Assembly: GCA_037447605.1 (NCBI GenBank)
Contig: CM074814.1
Span: 2,921,921 to 2,985,920 of the forward strand
DNA: 64,000 nt
Direction: 5' to 3'
Source of the DNA: Zygnema circumcarinatum
Lineage: Eukaryota > Streptophyta > Zygnematophyceae > Zygnematales > Zygnemataceae
Both the position numbers and the translations under genes were made by a program. Below the pieces are notes generated by a model. The model ran no database searches, was not told where the DNA came from, and saw only the letters and a list, made by a program, of their open reading frames with translations. This document shows, piece after piece, positions 45,794 to 55,611 of the stretch (its first letter is position 1; each line of letters begins with the position of its first letter).

Positions 45794-47921
45794 GGCGGTG
45801 CCTCGGAGGGGACCGCGGTGTCCGGCTTGACGGCGACGTTCTTGAGGTCGAGCAGGCCCTGCTCCTTCAGCTTGGGGTCGAACCGCAGCGACTCCGCGCA
45901 CTTCCGCGCGGCGAAGCCCTCCTCGAGCTCGCCCTCCACCCGCCGCGCGACCTGCTTCAGCGCGCGGACCGTCGGGGGCCCCGGAGCCGCACCCGCCACA
46001 GCCGCGCGCTCGGCCTCTGCATGCATGCATGCATGCATGCATGCATGCATGCATGCATGCATGCATGCATGCATGCATGCATGCATGCATGCATGCATGC
46101 ATGCATGCATGCATGCATGCATGCATGCATGCATGCATGCATGCATGCATGCATGCATGCATGCATGCATGCATGCATGCATGCATGCATGCATGCATGC
46201 ATGCATGCATGCATGCATGCATGCATGCATGCATGCATGCATGCATGCATGCATGCATGCATGCATGCATGCATGCATGCATGCATGCATGCATGCATGC
46301 ATGCATGCATGCATGCATGCATGCATGCATGCATGCATGCATGCATGCATGCATGCATGCATGCATGCATGCATGCATGCATGCATGCATGCATGCATGC
46401 ATGCATGCATGCATGCATGCATGCATGCATGCATGCATGCATGCATGCACCGGAAGGGAGGGCAGTCAGCCGCAGGGAGCAGGCAGGCAGCAGGCAGTGC
46501 ACTTGGCAACTCGCCATCCACAGGGTGCTCATTCCCATTGAAGCATCGTGCGTAGCAGGATCATCCTTCTAAGGCAACACACCTCCGCCACAAACAAGGG
46601 TGAAATTCGCTGAGGCAAATGCGACTTCATCCACGGCCGCAAGTCCGCATAGCACTATGAAGTTGTTCCTTGACAAGCCGTGTTTGACCCTTGTCTCTCA
46701 CCTGTCATGAGAAGTTTGCAATCGAGAGGATTCTCCCACCGATCCTGCATCATTCCTCTGTCGTTTCCGGGAGGCGTCAATCCAATCTCTGCCATCCACC
46801 TGTCTCGTACGGCCTCCAGAAGGGCCTTCGATGGTCTGTCGATGTGCTGAAGTTTCACCCACCAGCACTGCCGGGGCATTCTCGCAAAGTGCAGCCTCAT
46901 GCTTGGATAAACCTGCGCATGAAGGCAAATGTCAGCCTCGAAGACTCTACTCAGTTGAGGAGGGAGGCAAACCAGCAACTTACGAGATGCGGGGTCAACT
47001 TCGAATTTTGCCACTCTCACAAAATCAGTCGAACACAAGATGAGCATGACATTGGCCGGCTCCTCACCTGGCGAGAGATGCCAATGTACTGCAGAGTCTT
47101 GCTTTCGTCGAACACGGCGTACACGGTCGCTTTGGCCCCCGCCCGCGTGCAGTCCGCGATCCGCCCCTCCTCGGTGAGGTACGGAACGAAGGGGAGGTCC
47201 TGCAGGGGGACCGCCCCCCCCCCCTCCTGCTGCTGCTGCTGCCGCAGCTGGGCGGCCTGCCTCGCGCGGTACTCCTCCTGGGCCTGCGCAGCCCCAAAAC
47301 AGTCAGGAAATGGAGAATCAGACACAGTTTCTTCATGTGTGCTTCTTCCCAAAACGCACAAAACATCCATCCCTCGTGGTTGGTGTGTTGCACGTCCACA
47401 ATGTGAATGCTCTTTACAGGCAAAACAAATTTACTTCTGCAATCTGTAGAATTGAGCAAACCCCCTAACTGGAATACTCAGCCCTCTTCTATTCTTGTTC
47501 GAGATTGATCTGCCCTTTAGTCTTTACAGGATTACAGCAAATGCTTACGCTCGAGTATGAAACCTGTGTTTCCCTGCCATTCGTTGCTGTATTGCACCAA
47601 ACGAAGACACTTTGAAGCTCACAAACAAAGACTGCCTGGAGTCCCATATTCTAAGGCTGTTGCCTTTCCTAATGGAGAATCGGCAGACCTGGGCAGTGAG
47701 CTGTCGAGTTGCCTCCGCATGCGCATCCGCAGCAGCAAGTTTCTGCTTCCATTTCGGCTCTGCTCACATGCCACAACTCCTCTCAGCCCCACACTCCTTT
47801 GCCAGCCCAAAACCTGGCGGAAGATGAGAGAAGCAATTGCTGAACAAGAGGAGAGAAAAATGCCAAAAGTCAAGGGTCCTAATTTCTCTGACGACTTCTT
47901 TGCCGCAGTCCGGGCAAACAT
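45718..47921 (-). CDS. GIY-YIG domain protein with a polyalanine tail
   Basis: Exons in reading order: 47814-47921, 47068-47283, 46702-46912 and 45718-46016 (TGA), in phase, about 277 residues. The N-terminus MFARTAAKK then a hydrophobic segment (LTFGIFLSSCSAIASLIF) suggests an organelle-targeting or membrane-anchor region. The start is provisional, because the frame is open further upstream. The domain shows TVYAVFDESKTLQYIGISRQ, a GIY-YIG-like signature with V-Y and Y-I-G, then PSMRLHFARMP, SKALLEAVRDRWMAEIG and PPGND. It resembles the GIY-YIG part of plastid GRXS16-type proteins, but no glutaredoxin domain follows. The C-terminus has ARKCAESLRFDPKLKEQG, then about 20 alanines encoded by (GCT/GCA)n at 45730-45791. 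The last intron (46017-46701) contains the giant (ATGC)n array. Nuclease activity is not established for this subfamily. Confidence 0.72.
46017..46449. repeat. (ATGC)n tetranucleotide array of about 108 units abutting a splice acceptor
   Basis: An essentially pure, uninterrupted TGCA/ATGC repeat covers about 430 bp. The unit is self-complementary, so either strand can fold into one long hairpin. On the minus strand the last unit reads GCATGCAG and supplies the AG of the acceptor for the exon starting at 46016. Every frame on both strands reads Met-His-Ala-Cys, which explains the long artefactual ORFs here. Confidence 0.95.
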
Positions 47922-49835
47922 GACTTGTCTTGCAAGCGGCGGCTGTAGCAGAGGCGAGAGCGGAGCAGTACCCGCAGAGCAGCGCGCGAGCAGTCGCACG
48001 TGCGCAGCGGCGGAGGAGGCGTCTCCCGCCGGCCTGCTTCCAACCCGCCCCGTCCCATCAAGCGCGCACTTCACAGTAAATCCTTGCTCATTTGGCAGGA
48101 CATGCTCGCCAGGTTACTGTAAGAGTTCACTTTAATTTTGTTCATTGCTTGGAAAAACTTCCGAAGGAGAGAATCTAAAGTGATGCATCTTCGAGTTTGA
48201 AGGTGCCAAAAGTGTTCATATGAAAAGTAACAAATGATCAGCGTTCCTTCTTATTCAGCTTTGGAAGGTGTCGCTCTGACTCATTTAAAAAAACGTGATC
48301 ATGAGACTCCAGACACGCAGCCAGAAAGAAGTGCAGTCACTAATTCGAATATGTGATTTTGCAGAAACTATTCCTGTACATTTTGGTGGCAAAGGACCTA
48401 ATGGGTTGCACTTGAGCCCCGACAAACCAGAAATTTTGCGCATTAGGACAACTTGAGTCTTGGAAATAACATGACCAGGAAAGATATCATGCTTGCAAGC
48501 AACTTATGCGCAATGATATTGTCGCTAGACCATTAATTAAACAAATCAACCTTGTCACCAGATAGGTTAGCGAGTGTGCACGTTCATCTGCTGGGTTAGG
48601 CGGGTTGCGGAACGACGTGTTTCAAACGATTTAGAAATGATTTCTGGTGCTGATGCATTGGGCTCTAAGAAGAATAGGACTTGGAAGGAAATACTAGAAA
48701 AATAGAAGACTCAAATGCGAAACGTGTAGTAACTAAAGGTTTTGTAGGCGGTAAGGAAATGAAGTGTGTGGGGAACCAAGCAGAAAGGCTTGCTACAATG
48801 CCAGTAACATAGCTCGAAGCGATAAAAGCTGCTTCTCCTCCTGGAAATTAAGGTGTTTTAAGCCCTCAACGATAATGGCCCCAAGGTCCAAAGCTTCACG
48901 CTCGTCACAATGCCGGACAGTTCAGGAACATTTGGCCAATGCTGCTTTAGGGTAGTGCGTTCCTGCAAGTTGAAAGAAAATTCTGTGAACTGCATTTCAA
49001 ACATTTCAAACAAAAATTATTGCTCAAGGTTCACCTCCACTGTGGAGAATTCATCGCACGCCCTCCGCCACATCCGTACTTTCCAACTGGCGGCGCGTGA
49101 ACTGCAGGAAAAAACCCAGAGGGAGGAAAGAAGGGGAGCACGCAGTTGAGTCTGCGAGCATCCTATCCAGGCAGCTCGCAACAGTGAAACGGAACACGCA
49201 CAACCCTAACGTCTGAGCGGCAATGCTTGAGGAGGGAGACAAGGATCATGTGAAGCCCTGCGGCGCATGCAGCGCGCACTGTGCGCAGCACGCGAGAGGG
49301 AGGGCTTCGGCGAGTACGCGAGGAGGCGGAGGAGGGGCCGCGCAGCGTCCTCTCAAGAGCTGCCCTCGCGGCAGGGGCAGCAGCGGCAGCCATGGCGACT
49401 TCGCCAAAACCTAGCGCCTGCCAGAGGGCGTCCTGAAAGCTGAGAGCGGAAGAGGGACAGGGAGAGGGAGAGGGAGCGGGAGCGGGAGCGGGAGAGGGAG
49501 AGGGAGAGGGAGAGGGAGAGGAAGCGCGAGAGCGAGGGACAGGGAGAGCGCGAGGAGAGGGAGAGGGAAGGAGGCCGAGAAGGCAACTCCACGTGGCAGT
49601 GCCACGTGGGTTTAAAGTGCGCGCGATCCGCGGCGGGCGGGCAGCGATTGGCCGGGAAGGATAGGGGGAGGGGGAGGGGGAGAGGGGGGAGGGGAGAGGG
49701 AGGGGAGAGGGAGGGGAGAGGGGAGAGGGGGAGAGGGGAGAGGGGAGAGGGAGAGGAAGCGAGAGGCGGAAGGAGGGAGGGAAGCCATGGCTGCCGCCGC
49801 GCGGTGCGGGGCTGCCATTAGCGCGGCAGGTCCCC
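47922..49835. other. Intergenic region between the GIY-YIG and ferredoxin-like genes
   Basis: Most of this holds nothing I can support. A minus-strand frame at about 49163-49394 (MAAAAAPAARAALERTL and onward), followed by a possible acceptor near 49104, could be a small gene but has no recognisable domain. GGGAGA purine tracts lie at 49447-49520 and about 49660-49765. Paired G-boxes lie at 49589-49597 and 49601-49609. Confidence 0.35.
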
Positions 49836-52216
49836 ATGGCGCATGTGACGGTGCTCACTGGACCGTCCTCTGCTTCCGCCACTGCCACGCTCTGTCCTCG
49901 TCCTCCTCTCCTATTCCTCGCTCCTTCTGTCGCCAGCGCTGACCCGCTCGCTCGTGGACCTCTCTCCCTCTCTCTCGCTCTCTCTCTCTCTGTCTCTCCC
50001 TCTCTCTCTCTCGGTCCTCTCCCTCTGTCTGTTTCGCAGCACGGAACAACCTGGCAGGACCTCTGACGCTTGTGCGCGCGTGCCTGCCTGCAGAACACCG
50101 CGGCTCTGAATGTGGAGGCCGGCGAGTGTCTGCTTCCGCTGGACTTTGGAGGTGGGTTACTTCCGGAACCTTGCTCATTTTTCGTCGGACCTGAGGCAGC
50201 AAACAGCTTCCCAATATGAAGAACAAACGCAACTTAGTTGTCCCAGTTACGTAGTTTCTGGTTTGAACCATACAGCCGGACGGCTAACAGCAGCAAGCTC
50301 TTCTAAAGCAGGCAATGCTTAAGTTGTATGATTAGTTTGTTTGTTAACTAGTGCACGGTTGCGACATGTACGCAGTGCTATTCAGTTGACCGGCTTCCAG
50401 CATGAGCAGAGTTCTGCTGATTGTTGAAATTTCTCCTATTATTAAATACGTCAAAGTCAGTGCTATTAAACCGCTAAAGCTGCAAGATAAGCAATTTTGA
50501 CAGCCCTCTGTACGAAATTGCAGGACTTGCGCTGAGAGAAGGCCAGTGACAAAGTCAACTGCACAAAACAGACTGGTCGTCACATCCTCGGGTAGGCTTG
50601 ATAGTCTGCGGATAGACTCATAAGTGCCACGACATCATTTCCAAATGACCCTTGAAACCCCAGAAGTTCCTGCTGTATGTTTACTTAGAATGTCTTCAAC
50701 CTTTTGGATGCGTCCTCACCCGCTGCTTTGGCAATGCAGGGCACGTGAAAGTGTCGACACTGGCGGTCATTGTCTATCAAATGATGTAACTCTGGCTATC
50801 ATCGGGCATCATGATGACATTGTATGTGCTTGGTGTTTTGGGCTAGAGTAGCCGCGGCTGACAAATTCACAAGCCCTAAAACCGGTGCTGTGGGAACGGA
50901 GCGGTTCCGTGAAAATGCGGCGAATGGAACCTACTGGGGAGACCCGTATGCGCTACCCCTTGAAAACATCGCACTCGTGCTCAAGCTGCTTCCGAGCATC
51001 TGCAACTTCCAAGAAACTCTGCCCGTCTTCCGCCGTCTAGCTGGTCTCTTTCGTTGCATTTTAGAAAGGCACATCCCACTTTGCATCCGTGTGTTTGCTT
51101 CTTAAAGAAGGGCAAATGACCATGTCAGGAAGTGTGTCCATCGCAGGCTAAATCAAGGGGAGTCGGTCATGGTGGTGTTCGACACGGGGATTGAGAAGGT
51201 CAGAGCGGCCCCTGAGAACCCCAAAGTGAGAGAGGCAGAGGGAGGTAGCTGTTCGGGTGCCCCCAGCAGCGGGCGAGGGAGACTGACCCTCTCCCTCTGC
51301 CTCTCCCCCTCCCTCTCCCTCTGCCTCTGCCTGTGCGCGTGCAGGTGGCGGCGGAGGCGAAGTGCGGCGAGAACCTTCTGCGCGTGGCGGAGCGCTGCGG
51401 GGCGCTCGTGCCCACTGCGGTGCGTCAGGGCTACCTGCCGCAGTAGAAGAAGTCGTCACCTTTCTGAGTCTGCGTGCTGCAGTGGTGGAGGATCATGATT
51501 ATCGAGAGTTTGAGCACAGCTTTGTTCCTTTGCCTCCAGGATTTTTGCTACGAGGGTACGTGTTGCCACTGTGAGATGGAGGTGGAAGGAGGAGCTCACG
51601 AGGTTCGTGCGTTTAATTTTCCCACTCGTCCAACTCCTCTTCTGCAGCTCACCCTTTTGTGCATTGCTTTCCGTCAGTTTAGGGTTCACGTGATCGAGTC
51701 GTAAGCACAGAAGTGTCAGGTTTGCGCCATTATGTTTGATTTAGCCTTAAGCGTCGTCCAAGTTTTACCTTCACACTGCAGAGCCACCTTCGGCTCCAAG
51801 GTTCTAAAGTACATCTAAATCAGAGTTCCTCGTGGGTTCACTGCACATAAGCGAACATAAGTACAAATGTTTAAAGTGTTTTAACAACTCAGAACGCACG
51901 AGTCATGCACACGGTCAGAGAATGCATAGAACCTGTGCCGGCATTGACCGTGGCGATGCCCTCCCTGCAGGTGGGCTATCGAGCGAGCACCGCCGATGAA
52001 GAACTCGTTCGGAGCTGCATTTGTCCGGTCAGTGACTCACAGACTCACAGTCTGCCTCACTGCCCGCCCGCCCGCCCGCTGGTGCTGGTGCTGACGCGCG
52101 GCTCTCCTCTCCTCTCCTCTGCTCCGACCCCATGAGTGCAGGTCCCCCCGCGCGGCGGCCCGCTCGTCGTGCGCCTCCTCAGCGAGGAGACGGCCTGGAG
52201 CGAAGGCGTGCTCTGA
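49836..52216 (+). CDS. Plastid-type [2Fe-2S] ferredoxin-like protein
   Basis: Secure exons: 50094-50151, 51147-51198, 51345-51419, 51540-51602, 51971-52027 and 52142-52216 (TGA), in phase. The first exon probably starts at ATG 49836 (MAHVTVLTGPSSASATA, transit-peptide-like), but its donor is unresolved because the frame runs into a (CT)n tract. The fold is read as: LNQGESVMVVFDTGIEK, AKCGENLLRVAERCGALVPT, then the cluster motif DFCYEGTCCHCEMEVEGG. This gives the classic C-x4-C-x2-C spacing, with the fourth cysteine in ELVRSCICPV. VPPRGGPLVVRLLSEE completes the final strand. All four cluster ligands are present, so it should bind a [2Fe-2S] centre and carry electrons, probably in the chloroplast. 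It is an atypical ferredoxin, not the main photosynthetic PetF type. Redox partners are unknown. Confidence 0.82.
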
Positions 52217-53019
52217 CCCGCCCCGCCTCCGCCCCGCCCTGTCCATGGCGGCGCGCCGGACCAGCAGCGCGCGCGGCCTTAGTGCTGGAGGGGCTCCTAG
52301 ACGCGCTCCTCCTCTTCCTCTTTCCTCCCCGTCCTCCTGTGCTCGCTCCTGGGCGGGCCTGCCCGCCTGCCTCTCAATCAATCAATCAATCAGTCAATCA
52401 ATCGATCAATGAATGAATGCCATCCGTCCGACCGCTGCCTGCCTTCTCCCACCTTTCCCTCCCTCCCTCCCTCCCTCCATCCATCCCTCCCTCCCTCCCT
52501 CCCTCGCCTGCCTCCCCCCTCTTCTCCATCCCTGCCGAGTGCCTCCCTCCCACCCTCCCTCCTCTTCGCCCCACCCTCCCTCCCTAGTCCCTAGTCCCTA
52601 CTGCCTGCTTGTGCCTCGCCCCGCCTTCGCGCTGACCACCGACCAACCATCATCATCACGTCACGTCACATTAGTAGCGCATCTTTCCCCGAGCTGTGCG
52701 GTCCCCCTGCGCGTTTACAGTCTCTGTACGGCCTTTGCACGGCAATAAATGGCCGCGCACCGCGACAAACGTTGCCCGCGGGCGGCACCGCCATCATGGT
52801 AGGGAGGAAAGGCGGGCGCCACGTGGTCGCGCCATCCAGGAGGCCGCGACAGAGGCTTGGCGCAGGGCGGGAGGGGCGGGCATGCGCCATGGCGCGCGCG
52901 CGCCTCGGAGGAGGCGACGGGCCGCTATGGGTCGGTCGGCGGGCGATCGCTCATTCGAGGAGTATGCCAAAGACGGTGGGCATGGATGGCTTTTGTCGGG
53001 AATTCAATATTTTTCGTCT
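52217..53019. other. Intergenic region with simple repeats
   Basis: Holds (AATC)n at 52375-52415, CCCTCC-type runs at about 52456-52585, GTACGG near 52735 and GCCACGTGG at 52818-52826. No gene is supported. The CG-rich open frame at 52770-53000 has no homology I recognise. Confidence 0.4.
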
Positions 53020-53027
53020 TAGAAATT
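53020..53027 (+). repeat. Left target-site duplication TAGAAATT of foldback element copy 2
   Basis: Identical to 54682-54689 and directly adjacent to the terminal GGGTAG. Confidence 0.9.
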
Positions 53028-54681
53028 GGGTAGTGATATTTCCACCCCTTTTTTGGATCCAAACACCCCTTCCCGGCCGGGCAGATTTCAAAAGGGATTA
53101 AAAACGGAAAATGCTTTTTTCACACCTTTTTGGAATCGATACCCCACCTTCTTCCGTCGGCTGATTTTATTTTTGCTAACCAAGGAAAATGATACCCCGT
53201 CACTGCATTTTGAATACTGTATCCCGCCTCCCTGAATTTTTTTGGGGGCGACTATTTACAGTGTACGGATTCTGAATGTAGTGTACGATTTCGCCGGGCA
53301 GCAAAAAAATCCTTTTTTTGGTTGCCGGCGCTGTTTCATACTTTTTAGAATAGATACAGACCTTTTTTCGTCGGATGTACGGATAGTGATTTGAAATGTA
53401 CGAAGCGCGCGCGTCTACAAGGTAGAAGGGCGCAACACGTGGAGCGACATGATTGGTGCGGCAACATATGACGTGGCAAGTATGTTTGGGACCGTGACGT
53501 GACGAAACGAGACGCGAAAAAAGTGGAGTCCGCGGACGGCAGTCGGAAATGGCGGGAATTAAAACTGACAGAGGAAGATAGGGCACATAACGTAGCGTGT
53601 TTGAGGAAAAATCTGTCAGTTTTTATTCCCGCCATTTCCGACTGCCGTCCGCGGACTCCACTTTTTTCGCGTCTCGTTTCGTCACGTCACGGTCCCAAAC
53701 ATACTTGCCACGTCATATGTTGCCGCGACCAATCATGTTGCTCCACGTGTTGCGCCCTTATACCTTGTAGACGCGCGCGCTTCGTACATTTCAAATCACT
53801 ATCCGTACATCCGACGAAAAAAGGTCTGTATCTATTCTAAAAAGTATGAAACAGCGCCGGGCAACCAAAAAAGGATTTTTTTTCTGCCCGGCGAAATCGT
53901 ACACTACATTCAGAATCCGTACACTGTAAATAGTCGCCCCCATTTTTTTTTAGAGGGAAAGAAATATCTGCCAGCCCGAATCCGCTCGAAGTGGAAGATC
54001 CGTCCGCCACGAGATCGTTCGCGGGTGTCCGTCCTTCACACGTGTGTGTCCATCGCAGCTGTCGATTCCCTCGCAGATCGCACCACTGCAGGTCACCGTT
54101 CGATCTGCAGCCGGGCTCGATCTCAGCGAATGGAAAGCGCCCACGAGTCCCGTCAAAGCCGGATCGCACGTGCGAGTGCGCGCGTCCCTCGGCCAGAGAT
54201 CTCGTGATTGTCAGCTCCCAGCCAATCAACAGCTGCCACGTGTTACATTTTTGACGTGGAAAATTTTGATTGGTCCAAGCTCTCAATGTACGAAATTTTG
54301 GGTTCCTCAAAGTTGCGACCGTACGCAATTCGTACGGACAAACTTTTGAGACGACTTTGGCGGATACGTGGGCACTTGCCATTCGCTGTGACCGAGCCCT
54401 GCTGCAGATCAAATAGTGATCTGCCGAGTTGCGATCTGCGAGGGAATCGACGGCTGCGATGACCGCACGCGTGAAAAAAAATTCAGGTAAGCGGGATATT
54501 CAAAATGGGGTGACGGGTTATCATTTTCCTTGTTTCGCAAAAATAAAATCTGCCGATGGAGGGTGGGTATCGATTCCAAAAAGGTGTGAAAAAAGCATTT
54601 TCCGTTTTTAATCCTTTTTGAAATCTGCCCGGCCGGGAAGGGGTGTTTGGATCCAAGAAAGGGGTGGAAATATCACTACCC
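53028..54681. mobile_element. Foldback element copy 2 with perfect 8-bp target duplication
   Basis: Termini are GGGTAGTGATATTTCCACCC at 53028 and its inverse ending at 54681. The element is flanked on both sides by TAGAAATT (53020-53027 and 54682-54689), a perfect 8-bp target-site duplication. The 215-bp terminal arms match well. Further inverted blocks include CGATTCCCTCGCAGATCGCA against its inverse near 54430-54455. The right arm lacks about 95 bp present in the left. Internal DNA is related to copy 1. An 8-bp duplication points to mobilisation by an hAT-superfamily transposase (inference). No transposase is encoded, so it is non-autonomous. It is interrupted by the nested element at 53244-53941. 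Confidence 0.9.
53244..53941. mobile_element. Nested near-perfect hairpin element
   Basis: The left arm 53244-53572 and right arm 53612-53941 are almost perfect reverse complements, separated by a 39-bp loop (53573-53611). Termini are GGGGGCGACTATTTACAG and its inverse. It sits inside a poly-T stretch of the outer element. ATTTTTTT flanks both sides (53236-53243 and 53942-53949), consistent with an 8-bp duplication, although poly-T makes this less certain. Arm identity is higher than in the outer element, so insertion is younger. No coding capacity is seen; transcripts would form a roughly 330-bp hairpin. Confidence 0.9.
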
Positions 54682-54689
54682 TAGAAATT
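54682..54689 (+). repeat. Right target-site duplication TAGAAATT of foldback element copy 2
   Basis: Identical to 53020-53027 and directly follows the terminal CTACCC. Confidence 0.9.
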
Positions 54690-55611
54690 CATTAGAAACA
54701 AGCTTTTTCAGGGACACGTGTCGCCCTGGGAACGCTCCACGCCCCCCCTCTGCAAGTTGGTCGGCCAAATCAGCGCGACTACTGCCACCTGGCCGCCGTC
54801 GATTGGCCCGTCGTCCAGAGATCTTTTAGGACGGGCGGGCAGGCGGGCGTTATCACATTTCGGGCCGTTTCCGTTTCCGGCCGTACGCTCACACGCGCCG
54901 ACTGGCGGGGGGCGGCGCGCTGACGTCACGCCCTGCTGCCCGCAGCGCACGTGGCGCGGCCGGGCCTTGTCGCGTTGCGCGGCGCGGTTCCCTGCGAAGG
55001 GCGACCGTCGGGGCCGACAGTTCCGTGTGCCGAGGGAGGCTCGCCAGTCGCGGGCTGCCACCGGGCGAGCAGCCTGAGATTTCACTTTTATTTGGCTCCT
55101 CCATTCAGGGACTGCCACGGGGCGCAGTCGGTGCAGATGCGGCCGTGGCGCAACTGCCGGCGGGAGCATGGAACCGCTCCACCGACGGCGGCCCCAACCG
55201 CCCCCCTCTCGCGGGGAAGGGGGCGCGCCCCCTTAAGGGCGGCCATGGCAGCAGCTCTCTGAATGCGCTCCGCCACTGCCCCGCCACTGCCCCTCCCCTC
55301 TCTTCCCCGTCCATCCCCTCCCCGCCCCTCCCCTACCTTCCCCGCACCTCCCCTCCCCTCCCATTGCCGCCCCTCCCCTCCCCTCCCCGCCCCTCCCCTC
55401 CACTCCCCGCCCCTCCTCTCCCCTCCCCTCCCCTCCCCTCCTCGCCCCTCCCCTCCCCGCATCTCCCCTTCCCTTTTCTCCCCGCCCCTCCTCTTCCCTC
55501 CCTGCCCCTCCCCTCCCCTCCCCTCCCCGCCCCTCCCCTCCCTGTCCCGCCCCTCCCCTTGCGAGGTCCCAGGGCGGCAGTTCCGCATTGCTGCGCCGCG
55601 TGGTCGCGAAG
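54690..55611. promoter_or_regulatory. GC-rich upstream region of the glycosyltransferase gene
   Basis: Contains CCGTACG near 54882, GCACGTGGC at 54947-54955 and a long C-rich tract (55268-55560) that ends about 50 bp before the start codon. No separate gene is supported. Confidence 0.45.
55268..55560 (+). repeat. CCCCTCCCCGCC-type C-rich tract before the glycosyltransferase start
   Basis: About 290 bp consists almost only of CCCCTCC/CCCCGCC units. The minus strand has dozens of G4-capable runs. Both strands give spurious Pro/Ser- or Gly/Arg-rich ORFs. Confidence 0.85.

Noticed and set aside
45569-46572. Six overlapping ORFs of 170-293 codons made of Met-His-Ala-Cys repeats on both strands
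   Set aside because: They are frame translations of the (ATGC)n array, which has no stop codon in any frame. Only the exon ending at 46016 on the minus strand is coding.
49223-49414. Plus-strand ORF before the ferredoxin-like gene
   Set aside because: Low-complexity Gly/Arg/Ser content and no splice connection to the downstream exons.
53200-54412. ORFs of 100-190 codons inside the foldback elements, as possible transposase remnants
   Set aside because: They mirror each other across the inverted arms, lack any transposase motif and are broken by the nested insertion.
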